The notes below the pieces were generated by a model. That model worked only from the letters and a program-made list of their open reading frames with translations. It was not told the DNA's origin and made no database searches. A stretch of DNA of 64,000 nt from Novipirellula sp052161655 (lineage in GTDB: Bacteria; Planctomycetota; Planctomycetia; Pirellulales; Pirellulaceae), in NCBI RefSeq assembly GCF_052161655.1, contig NZ_CP197418.1, forward strand, positions 744,001 through 808,000, written 5' to 3'. The first letter of the stretch is position 1. Each line of letters begins with the position of its first letter. Of the stretch, positions 36,457 to 45,075 are shown one piece after another. Position numbers and translations under genes: made by a program.

Positions 36457-37377
36457 ATGAATTACACTTCGACTGTGGCTCCTTTTGGCATCCCGATGAT
36501 TGTGCCCCCAATGAACACCCCTGGCAATCCGAACGCGACCGGCGAATCCGTCGCGGCGGAATTGCCAGCCCCAATGCCGTTGCCGGATTTGATCCGCAGC
36601 GAGGTCTGGGATGTGCCATTTGATCATGTCACGCTTGCCGAAGCGGTGGACCGAATCGAATGTTTGGTTCAGCGACGAGTCCCAAGTTACGTGATCACCG
36701 CAAACCTGAACTACTGCATGCTGCATCATCGCGATCCTGAAATGGGTGCGATCACCGACGATGCGGACCTAATCCTTGCCGACGGACAACCGATTGTTTT
36801 GCGTAGCCGATTGTCAAAGGAAGCCATCCCTGAACGCGTCGCTGGTAGCGAAATGATCTACCACCTCGCCGAGCGATGCAGCGATAACGGCTGGGGAATC
36901 TACTTTCTAGGCGGCGAAGAGGGCGTGGCGCAGCAGTGTGCCAAGAAGCTGCAATCGATGTACCCTGGGCTCAAAATCTCGGGCGTCGAGTCGCCTCCGT
37001 TCCGCGCGCTAAACGAGAGCGAGCAACGCGAGCAAGATCAACGAATCAAAAAGTCCGGAGCCGCAATTCTGCTCGTCGCTTTCGGGCAGCCCAAAGGCGA
37101 GAAGTGGATCCACGCGAACTACAAACGGCTTGGTATTCCCGTTAGTATCCAGCTCGGCGCGTCGTTTGACTTTATCGCTGGAACCGCAAAGCGTGCTCCC
37201 ATCGTTTGGCAAAAACTTGGCCTGGAATGGGCTTACCGGATGTGCAGCGATCCCAAGCGACTCGTCCCACGTTACGCTCAAAACGCTGCCTATTTGTTAG
37301 GAGCGTTGATCGAAGACTGGAAACGTTTGGTGACGAGTTGGGGGATGGGCGATTGGAGCAATCGCCCCCAACGTTAA
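36457..37377 (+). CDS. WecG/TagA/CpsF-family glycosyltransferase
   Basis: Adds N-acetylmannosamine or a related sugar to a lipid-linked intermediate in cell-surface polysaccharide synthesis (GT26 family). Diagnostic motifs in order: YVITANLNYCMLHHRD, DADLILADGQPIVLRSR (with the catalytic Asp region), GWGIYFLGGEEGVAQQCA, LLVAFGQPKGEKWIHANYK and LGASFDFIAGTAKRAP. The final domain runs to LGLEWAYRMCSDPKRL and PRYAQNAAYLLGALIEDW. Length 306, of which about 50 N-terminal residues (Pro/Ala/Asn-rich) lie outside the family core, so the true start may be later, though ATG 36457 is the first in-frame ATG. No polysaccharide cluster surrounds it. Confidence 0.9.
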   Translation: MNYTSTVAPFGIPMIVPPMNTPGNPNATGESVAAELPAPMPLPDLIRSEVWDVPFDHVTLAEAVDRIECLVQRRVPSYVITANLNYCMLHHRDPEMGAITDDADLILADGQPIVLRSRLSKEAIPERVAGSEMIYHLAERCSDNGWGIYFLGGEEGVAQQCAKKLQSMYPGLKISGVESPPFRALNESEQREQDQRIKKSGAAILLVAFGQPKGEKWIHANYKRLGIPVSIQLGASFDFIAGTAKRAPIVWQKLGLEWAYRMCSDPKRLVPRYAQNAAYLLGALIEDWKRLVTSWGMGDWSNRPQR

Positions 37378-37415
37378 CGGGTCCGTCCCGTGTTTTGCCA
37401 AGAGCAAATTGGAGG

Positions 37416-37485
37416 GTAGCGGAACTTGCCTGTGAGTTCCGAATCATTCGGTAAACATAACGAAAGTCGTAACGACTTCTGCTAC
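37416..37485. repeat. Twin-hairpin (BIME-like) repeat, copy 3
   Basis: Arm 1 (37416-37440) starts GTAGCG and folds GGAACT / AGTTCC. Arm 2 (37461-37485), read on the minus strand, starts GTAGCAG and folds AAGTCG-TTA-CGACTT. It sits between the converging glycosyltransferase and lpd genes, 9 bases from the lpd stop. It has diverged from the typical loop GTCAA. Confidence 0.7.
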
Positions 37486-37493
37486 GACCCTCT

Positions 37494-38939
<1,446 letters not shown>

Positions 38940-39042
38940 CAGAGGAGATTGCCTCTCAAAAAACGACTAGGACGGTTCGTAAAGACAGCCCGTCGCAACC
39001 TACGAGATCGGTTGCGAGGCCGAGGGAGACGCCATTATAAAC

Positions 39043-39070
39043 AGAACCGGCAACCTAAATTGCCGGTTCT
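39043..39070 (-). terminator. Hairpin after rpsD
   Basis: AGAACCGGCAA (39043-39053) and TTGCCGGTTCT (39060-39070) form a perfect 11-base-pair stem with a 6-base loop. On the minus strand it follows the rpsD stop by about 80 bases and runs into TGTTTATAA, a weak U-tract. Confidence 0.65.
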
Positions 39071-39149
39071 GATAGATGACATTGTGCCGAGCGGGCTCCA
39101 CACGGGGATGGGGCTCCGGTACGCACGGGGAACGCTGAATCGCGAACGC

Positions 39150-39758
39150 TTATCGTGACAAGAATTCGACGACGCTGTTAGCATCCACTGGCAAGCTAAT
39201 GTCGCTCGCTCCGGGAAGTCCCAGTACGGTGGCCTTCAGGTTTTCGCTATCGAAGGTGACCCAATCCAGGGCGTCAGGCGACGCATTGGCGATCACACCG
39301 CGATAAAGATTCTTGAGGTTTTCACGACCGCGAACTTCGATGATATCGCCAGGGCGAAGCTGGTAGCTTGGCTTGGTTACTTTCACGCCGTTGACGCGGA
39401 AGTGACCGTGCGTGATGCCTTGACGTGCTTGAGGACGAGTCTTGGTGAAGCCAACGCGGCGAACCACGTTGTCCAAACGACGCTCACACATCAAAAGCAA
39501 CAATTGACCGGTGTTACCCGATTTACGACCGACAGCATCAAAGTAACGACGAAGTTGACGCTCGCCCAAGCCGTAATAGTGCTTGATCTTCTGCTTCTCC
39601 ATCAACGCCAAGCCGTAGTTGCTCGGACGACGTCCACGAACATGCATCCCGGGCGGGGTGTTACGTCGGTCCAATGCACGTGCGGCACCGGCTGTTTCAT
39701 AAAGAAGAGCGCCGAGGCGACGGTTGATTCTTGCTTTGGGGCCTGTATATCGGGCCAT
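39150..39758 (-). CDS. rpsD: 30S ribosomal protein S4
   Basis: A primary assembly protein of the small ribosomal subunit that binds 16S rRNA. The 202 residues match the family length. MARYTGPKARINRRLG opens the protein, and GLALMEKQKIKHYYGLGERQLRRYF is a conserved S4 stretch. The S4 RNA-binding domain RRLDNVVRRVGFTKTRPQARQGITHGHFRVNG and PSYQLRPGDIIEVR follow. It stands alone in the window, outside the usual rpsM-rpsK-rpsD-rpoA cluster, which agrees with the dispersed ribosomal operons known in planctomycetes. Start ATG 39758. No S4 autoregulatory leader could be confirmed upstream. Confidence 0.97.
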   Translation of the reverse strand: MARYTGPKARINRRLGALLYETAGAARALDRRNTPPGMHVRGRRPSNYGLALMEKQKIKHYYGLGERQLRRYFDAVGRKSGNTGQLLLLMCERRLDNVVRRVGFTKTRPQARQGITHGHFRVNGVKVTKPSYQLRPGDIIEVRGRENLKNLYRGVIANASPDALDWVTFDSENLKATVLGLPGASDISLPVDANSVVEFLSR

Positions 39759-40099
39759 ACTGCTTTACCTTTTTGCGTCAAAGACGCGGCTTGGGACATC
39801 GGCAGGAGGAAGCCGCTCAGAGACAAAATCTGCAAGCGAACTGCTGCCAGCGTGTGATCCGCATGGGGGACGGCGATTACCGCCTTCACCACCGGCTGGC
39901 GTCAACAATTGACACCAGGCGTTCACACATCGAATTCGAGGAAGCCCGAAAGTGTCGCGTCCTGGGGCGATTTTGACAAGAGGAAGCGGGGGCTAATTGG
40001 GCTAGAAACGAGGAAAACAGGCCGAAATGGCCCATGTTTGCCGATTGCGGCGAGATTTCCACGCTCACCTTCGTTGCCTGGAGAGTGCGAAAGTCGAAC

Positions 40100-41971
40100 T
40101 TAGCGGTCGATCTCGTATTCGGTGATCTTGCGGTACGCGGTCGCACGGCTGATTCCAAGCAATCTCGCCGCCTCGGGGACATTGCCGCCGGTACGCTCAA
40201 GGGCTTTGCGAATCAGTCGACGCTCCCACTCGTCCAGTCGTAGGGTGTCCAGTCGGCTCAAACCCGCATCACGCAGCCCGAGGTCGTCCGCTTCGATCGC
40301 CGGATCGTCGGCCATCACCACCGCGCTGTCGATCACGTTCCGAAGTTGACGAACGTTGCCGGGCCAGGCGTATTCCAACAAACGTGTGCGTGCTTCGTCG
40401 CTCATCGCCAACAGGGGGCGACCATGTTGGCGGCGAAAGTGTTCGAGAAAATGACCGACCAGCAATTCGATATCGTCGCCGCGATCACGCAGTGGCGGAA
40501 CCAGCAACTCAAACACGCTGAGCCGATAGAACAAGTCTTCTCGGAAACGTTTTTCGCGGACAAATTCGGCGAGGTCACGGTTGGTCGCGGCAATTACCCG
40601 CACATCCACCAACACCTCTTCGGTCGCACCGACGGGCAAAAACGGATGCCCTTCGAGGATTCGCAGCAGTTTTGCCTGGCCTTCGAGCGTTAATTCGCCC
40701 ACCTCGTCCAAAAACAGCGTGCCCGTATGGGCCTGTTGGAACCAGCCAATATGGTCGCTATCGGCGCCAGTAAACGATCCCTTGCGATGGCCAAACAATT
40801 GACTTTCGATCAAATCGTGAGGGATCGCAGCACAGTTGACGGTCAACATCGGCCGCTTGGAACGCCGACTTGCGCGATGCACCGCGCGGGCGACCAACTC
40901 TTTTCCTACCCCGCTTTCCCCACGAATCAGCACGCTGCCGCTAGCGTTGCCAACGCGATCGATTCGTTCCTTTAGCTTTTGCATCACACCGCTGGATCCG
41001 ACCAGTTCGTCCGAATCGGCGTTGCGGTCCGCGATCCGTCGGCGATCGGCCCGCAACGAATCACGTTCAAACGCCTGGCTCAACCCGATCGACAACAAGC
41101 GGGCCGCCGCAACGGTCAATTCAAATTGTGACTCGCTGAACTTTGGTTCACGACGATACAAATGCAGCACGCCAACGTTGGTGTCGTCACTTCCAACCGG
41201 GGCGTAGATGATGTCCGACCACATCGTATCCTTTGCGGCACTGCCAATTTCGTCGACATCTAACTTTGCTGGATCGTTGATCCAGAGTGCTTCCCCGTTT
41301 TTGACGATCCGTCGTAGCAACGATTTTTCGATGGTCACTTGGTCGGCAGCATCGGCAGGTTCAACACGTCGCGGTTTCAACCGTCCGTCACCCGAATCGA
41401 ACGACAATCCAACCACGTCGGCACCCGTACGATCCCGCAGCAATTCGATCAACGTATGGATTACCTCATCGGGACTTTCGCACCGCAGCAAACTGAGACT
41501 TAGCGAGTACAAATCAATCAAATGGCCAGTCGCAGCAACCTTCGCCAGCGGGTCCTCGTCTTCCGCAGCCCAGCGATGCTCGGTCTTCACCGATTCCCAC
41601 GCAATTGTCTGGGTGAGCGATGTTTCTTCGGTCGAATTCCCTTCTGGCTCCACCAACTCGAGCTCCGTGGCACCAATCTTGACCGTATGGTGGTTGAGCA
41701 TCCGAGCGTGGTCGGTTTTTTGATCGTTGACCAAGGTCCCATTGCGACTGCTGGTGTCGCGTAAATGCCAGTTGCCATCCTCGAAATAGACGACCGCATG
41801 GAAACGCGAACTGACGGGGTCCGTCAGCATAATTTCACAGCTCTTCCCGCGCCCGATATGCATCGGCCGTTCAAGATCGAGGGTAAATTGGCGGCCCTTT
41901 TGCGGCCCGCTTCGCACCATTAAATATGCTGTCATCTGTCGCTTCTTGGCGTCATGAACACTCGAATCCAT
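40100..41971 (-). CDS. FHA-GAF sigma54-dependent transcriptional activator
   Basis: A 623-residue enhancer-binding protein. Domain order: FHA (about 20-105, MHIGRGKSCEIMLTDPVSSRFHA and SSRNGTLVND), which binds phosphothreonine; GAF (about 145-300); AAA+ (about 330-560) with Walker A GESGVGKE, the sigma54 contact loop GSFTGAD, Walker B TLFLDEVGEL and a DVRVIAATN sensor; and a Fis-type helix-turn-helix (about 575-620, NVPEAARLLGISRATAYRKI). It should activate sigma54 promoters in response to a Ser/Thr kinase signal through the FHA domain rather than by two-component phosphorylation, as no receiver is present. ATG 41971 is used; ATG 41935 would remove 12 residues. rpsD lies downstream on the same strand but far enough to be separate. 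Confidence 0.92.
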   Translation of the reverse strand: MDSSVHDAKKRQMTAYLMVRSGPQKGRQFTLDLERPMHIGRGKSCEIMLTDPVSSRFHAVVYFEDGNWHLRDTSSRNGTLVNDQKTDHARMLNHHTVKIGATELELVEPEGNSTEETSLTQTIAWESVKTEHRWAAEDEDPLAKVAATGHLIDLYSLSLSLLRCESPDEVIHTLIELLRDRTGADVVGLSFDSGDGRLKPRRVEPADAADQVTIEKSLLRRIVKNGEALWINDPAKLDVDEIGSAAKDTMWSDIIYAPVGSDDTNVGVLHLYRREPKFSESQFELTVAAARLLSIGLSQAFERDSLRADRRRIADRNADSDELVGSSGVMQKLKERIDRVGNASGSVLIRGESGVGKELVARAVHRASRRSKRPMLTVNCAAIPHDLIESQLFGHRKGSFTGADSDHIGWFQQAHTGTLFLDEVGELTLEGQAKLLRILEGHPFLPVGATEEVLVDVRVIAATNRDLAEFVREKRFREDLFYRLSVFELLVPPLRDRGDDIELLVGHFLEHFRRQHGRPLLAMSDEARTRLLEYAWPGNVRQLRNVIDSAVVMADDPAIEADDLGLRDAGLSRLDTLRLDEWERRLIRKALERTGGNVPEAARLLGISRATAYRKITEYEIDR

Positions 41972-42209
41972 TCGAGTAGTCCGGTTTTCGTTGCTTACAG
42001 TTGCAACAACTAGAACTTCAATTGTCTCATTTTAAGACATCGTAATGCCAATTTGGGCCGGGGGTAGCAAAAGAATACGGAATTAATAAGAGAATTCATT
42101 TCTCACTTGTTCGCGTGGGGCATCAGCCATCGACGAGTCTTGGTCACTTCATGCTGTGACGTTCGCTCTACGAAAACGCACACTTTTCTGTCAACGGCAG
42201 CCCGCAGCT

Positions 42210-42339
42210 TAGTGCTTCGTCTCGTATGAAAATTGGGGTGTCTAGTGTAGTGGAGCTTGCTAAAGCTCCCTGTTTCTTGGGTGTCGGAGGATCTTTAGCA
42301 AGATCCACTACCCCAAAACCAAAGACTAACGAAGCACTA
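42210..42339. repeat. MITE-like element with GTAG twin hairpins (family B)
   Basis: Terminal inverted repeats TAGTGCTTCGT (42210-42220) and ACGAAGCACTA (42329-42339) are perfect over 11 bases. A TTGGGGT / ACCCCAA pair lies inside. The core has arm 1 (42247-42269), GTAGT then GGAGCTT-GCT-AAAGCTCC, and arm 2 (42289-42311), on the minus strand GTAGT then GGATCTT-GCT-AAAGATCC. The arms differ by compensatory changes. The remaining 41972-42209 region shows no supported gene. The right terminal repeat contains the TAG stop of the 42337-43317 gene. Confidence 0.75.
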
Positions 42340-43317
42340 GAAGGGCTCGGCAGGTCGCGCGATCAACTTGTTTTCCTCGATCGCTTGCGAAAGCGACTTC
42401 AGCGCGACCGGCAACGGCTGCGGTTCACGCTCGAGTTTTTCCCACCACTGAGTGACCACATCGCCCGCGATCGCTGCATCACTGAGTCGCCACAATCGGG
42501 TGGCTGCCGAAATCGGCAGGGCGTTGCGCGGCACGAGATCCAACTCTGCGGCAGCTCGCAGCACCAACGGCACCGAGGCAAACGCCCACGCAGACAGCAG
42601 CGACGCCGGGCGACCAAACGTGCTGTCGCCTGGTTTGGAAGTCAATGATTTTTGAGCGATATGTTTTTCAATCGCCACTCGCGTGACCAACCACGCCACC
42701 CGCACCACCTCGGGCACGTTGGGCAAAACGTCGGTCAACATCGCCTCGATCCAAATCGCCGGACTTTTGTCTTCGTCGCTGCCAGGTTCGAATCCGCCGT
42801 CGCCGCCTCGTAGCGGCTGGACAAACAGGCCATCCACATTCGCAGGCCACCAATTTTTCGGAGGGCTGTCACTCCAGATCTGTTTTGCGATTTGGTTTAA
42901 CACGCCGCGGCCGACGGTGTCCCATCGCTCTTTCAGCGGTCGTGAGCGAAGTTCCAATTGATCGAGCAAGCGGGGGAAACGATCGCTGACCACGATTCGG
43001 CATTCATCTAATTGGCGAACGATCCCGCGAGTGGTCTGGTCGACTTGAAGTTCGCTGCATCCTGACGCGACGAGCGCGGTCTCGCAGGCCGCCCGAGTCT
43101 CGTCGCATCCAATCGATTCACGAACCAGCCGGCTCCAAAAGCTTCGCATATCAATCGACGATGAAAGCAATCGCTCGTTGATCTGCGTGGCGTACGGTAC
43201 GAGTGCTTGTTCGAGCTTTTCGTCGGTACACGCAGCTCCCACGGCGACCGAATAGGCAGCGTGAATCGTCGAAAGGGCTGTATCCGGTTTCCACCGAATC
43301 CGTGTTGATGAAGCCAA
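42337..43317 (-). CDS. Hypothetical protein co-transcribed with chorismate mutase
   Basis: A 326-residue, mostly helical soluble protein without signal peptide, transmembrane segment or motif that I recognise. It contains a Trp-rich stretch SDSPPKNWWPANVDGLF and an acidic GSDEDKSP insert. The start is a TTG at 43317: AGGAG lies 6 bases before it and overlaps the aroH stop region, a strong argument for this start. The gene begins 9 bases after aroH, so both should be on one transcript. Its TAG stop falls inside the terminal repeat of the MITE-like element, so its last residues may differ in relatives that lack the element. No function can be assigned. Confidence 0.6.
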   Translation of the reverse strand: MASSTRIRWKPDTALSTIHAAYSVAVGAACTDEKLEQALVPYATQINERLLSSSIDMRSFWSRLVRESIGCDETRAACETALVASGCSELQVDQTTRGIVRQLDECRIVVSDRFPRLLDQLELRSRPLKERWDTVGRGVLNQIAKQIWSDSPPKNWWPANVDGLFVQPLRGGDGGFEPGSDEDKSPAIWIEAMLTDVLPNVPEVVRVAWLVTRVAIEKHIAQKSLTSKPGDSTFGRPASLLSAWAFASVPLVLRAAAELDLVPRNALPISAATRLWRLSDAAIAGDVVTQWWEKLEREPQPLPVALKSLSQAIEENKLIARPAEPF

Positions 43318-43326
43318 CGTTTACTC

Positions 43327-43755
43327 CTAGCCTTCGGCGCTCAAATGATCCTGAATCCAACACTCCAGTTCTTCAAAATCAACCGGCGGATATTTGGAAA
43401 GATCGGGGCGCAATCGCTTGGCTTCGTGCAGATAAACGTGGTGGATTTCGGATTGAGGTTTATCGGTATTCCAGTGCAGCATGACCCGTATACAACGCGG
43501 CAGCGAGCCTTCGACCGACACTTCGTAGCCGCACAACAGTGGCACTTCGAGCCACCCGAGTTGGCGGGCTGCCAAGGCGGGAAACTCGGCCGTCAAGTCA
43601 GAAGTGACCGTAAAAAAGGCACTCGCAACGTCCGCCGATTCGATCTCGTTCTGGCGGATCATCAAGGCAAGTAATTGACGAGTCGCAGTGAGAATTTGAT
43701 CACGGTCATCTTTCTCAACGCTGGTCGCGCCTCGCACACCACGGCAAACTGTCAT
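43327..43755 (-). CDS. aroH: Chorismate mutase, AroH class
   Basis: Converts chorismate to prephenate for Phe and Tyr synthesis. The 142-residue protein matches the trimeric, single-domain AroH type of Bacillus subtilis, not the helical AroQ type. The N-terminus is CRGVRGATSVEKDDRDQIL; the next region has TSDLTAEFPALAARQLGW and LLCGYEVSVEGSLPRCIRVML, followed by IHHVYLHEAKRLRPDLS. Residues equal to the B. subtilis active-site Arg7, Cys75, Glu78, Arg90, Tyr108 and Arg116 are all visible. The C-terminal extension (about 120-142) is acidic and unlike B. subtilis. The 326-residue gene downstream starts 9 bases later. Confidence 0.9.
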   Translation of the reverse strand: MTVCRGVRGATSVEKDDRDQILTATRQLLALMIRQNEIESADVASAFFTVTSDLTAEFPALAARQLGWLEVPLLCGYEVSVEGSLPRCIRVMLHWNTDKPQSEIHHVYLHEAKRLRPDLSKYPPVDFEELECWIQDHLSAEG

Positions 43756-44072
43756 CGCTAGAAGGTCTCTTTAATAAAAAGCAAAATTAGACGGGCAATC
43801 GCATCCCCAACGCCCCTCCGGGTGCGGAGTCGTTACGAATCGTCGGCCAATCATGACGCTAGCCCGGCCTCGGATCACCGCTACTATAGAATAACTGACC
43901 CATGACCGATAACTGGGTACAGTCCAGAATCACGATTTGCCCCGTCCGCGATAAAACTGGCTGCGGCAAATCCGTCTGCGGTAAATCCGCACGGCCTGCA
44001 GTCAAAATGGGACGGAAAACGGAAGTTTCCCTGACAGACAATTTTTTAGCCACCATCCACCACGGAGTGACA

Positions 44073-44324
44073 ATGACCGGACGCACTCGGCATCAAGAAA
44101 AGATTATCAAGAATTACTACGAAAATCGTGATTCGATCGGGCTACAGAAAGCCCAAGAGGCGGTCACGGAACTGTACCTCAGCGAAGGCAAGAAGCGAGC
44201 CCAAGTCTGGAAGCGGCTGACCAGCCATCTGGAAAAAATTGGCTTAAAAGAGGAACAGATCGCCAAATTGCAGGAAGACGATAATCCCGAGCAACTTGCC
44301 AAACTGCTCGAAAAGTACGTCTAA
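44073..44324 (+). CDS. Small conserved helical protein, 83 residues
   Basis: The open frame begins at 43902, but GGAG at 44064-44067 sits 5 bases before ATG 44073, and the region upstream encodes an odd Cys/Lys/Arg-rich stretch that includes a direct repeat (CTGCGGYAAATCCG, twice near 43966). The 83 residues starting MTGRTRHQEKIIKNYYENRD are highly charged and helical, with EGKKRAQVWKRLTSHLEKIGL and a C-terminal LQEDDNPEQLAKLLEKYV. The look is of a small cytoplasmic protein-binding or nucleic-acid-binding protein. I have the impression it is widely conserved in planctomycetes, but I cannot check that here. Function unknown. Confidence 0.65.
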   Translation: MTGRTRHQEKIIKNYYENRDSIGLQKAQEAVTELYLSEGKKRAQVWKRLTSHLEKIGLKEEQIAKLQEDDNPEQLAKLLEKYV

Positions 44325-44351
44325 GGCTTTGTTGATCTTGAATCTTAGGAG

Positions 44352-44419
44352 GTAGCGAAACTCGCGGAGAGTTTCGATCCAATCTGTGATTCGCCGAAAG
44401 TCTTTGCGACTTTCGCTAC
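44352..44419. repeat. Twin-hairpin (BIME-like) repeat, copy 4
   Basis: Arm 1 (44352-44376), GTAGC then GAAACTC-GCGGA-GAGTTTC; arm 2 (44395-44419) on the minus strand, GTAGC then GAAAGTC-GCAAA-GACTTTC. The stem exchange C/G is again compensatory. It lies 27 bases after the stop of the 83-residue gene. Confidence 0.75.
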
Positions 44420-44478
44420 GGTCCATACCCGAATTTTAACGTTGACGGACCACTAGGTTTCTCCCGCCCCTTTCTGGC

Positions 44479-44617
44479 AACGCTGTGAAGCATTCAGAGG
44501 CGGCAGATTACGGCATTTGCGTTTCGTAGCTACGCTCGCCAGAGCGTGGATTGTTGGCGTCCAAATCGATTTACCACCTTCTGGCGAAGGTAGCTACAGG
44601 AAATGCTTCACAGCGTT
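44479..44617. repeat. MITE-like element with GTAG twin hairpins (family C)
   Basis: Terminal inverted repeats AACGCTGTGAAGCATT (44479-44494) and AATGCTTCACAGCGTT (44602-44617) match over all 16 bases. The core holds arm 1 (44526-44549), GTAG then CTACGCTC-GCCA-GAGCGTGG, and arm 2 (44574-44597) on the minus strand, GTAG then CTACCTTC-GCCA-GAAGGTGG. Stems differ by paired substitutions while the loop is constant. The element sits between converging genes. Confidence 0.75.
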
Positions 44618-44650
44618 CCCTTTCCGGGGCGGACGATGACCTTGCTTCAC

Positions 44651-44965
44651 TTAGAAGTGCCAGTGGCCGGTGCGGTGGACGTCGAAGTGGCCGGGTTGGA
44701 TATGAAAGTGGTTGCCGTGGCGTTGCAATTGGGGTGCGTGGTAATGCAAGTGCGAAGTGTCGTGGTAGGTCGGAAAACCCCAACCGTGACCGTGCGAGGA
44801 ATGGAATCCGTGGCCACCACTATGGTGTCCGCCGTGATGGCCGCTGTGGTGACCACCGTGATGGAATCCGCCGCCGTGCTGAGCCTGGGCTTCGCCAGCA
44901 AAGGTGAATGTGAACAGGGCTGCGAGTGCAACGGCGGGAACGATTTTCTTTGCGATCGACAACAT
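44651..44965 (-). CDS. Exported His-rich peptide
   Basis: A 104-residue protein. The signal peptide is clear (KKIVPAVALAALFTFTFAGEAQA, cleavage near 27). The mature part is extremely rich in His and Gly, with runs such as HHGGHHSGHHGGHHSGGHGFH, and ends in alternating His-aromatic residues (GHFDVHRTGHWHF). About a third of the mature residues are His, so binding of Zn, Ni, Cu or Co in the envelope is likely; this is inference from composition. The ATG at 44965 is preceded by AAGGA. It lies 110 bases beyond the kinase stop on the same strand, so it may be the last gene of that operon or have its own promoter. Confidence 0.7.
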   Translation of the reverse strand: MLSIAKKIVPAVALAALFTFTFAGEAQAQHGGGFHHGGHHSGHHGGHHSGGHGFHSSHGHGWGFPTYHDTSHLHYHAPQLQRHGNHFHIQPGHFDVHRTGHWHF

Positions 44966-45075
44966 GGCTGGGTCCTTCGTGCTTTGGTGAAAACTTTGTT
45001 TCGAGGCTTTGTTTAAGCCTCACAACAAAGACAAGTCCAAAGCGGATCCGCAGCGGAAAGAAAACTGCAAAGTTT

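Noticed and set aside
43902..44072. 57-codon N-terminal extension of the 83-residue protein
   Set aside because: The stretch is Cys/Arg/Lys-rich with an internal direct repeat, and a good Shine-Dalgarno sits directly before ATG 44073.
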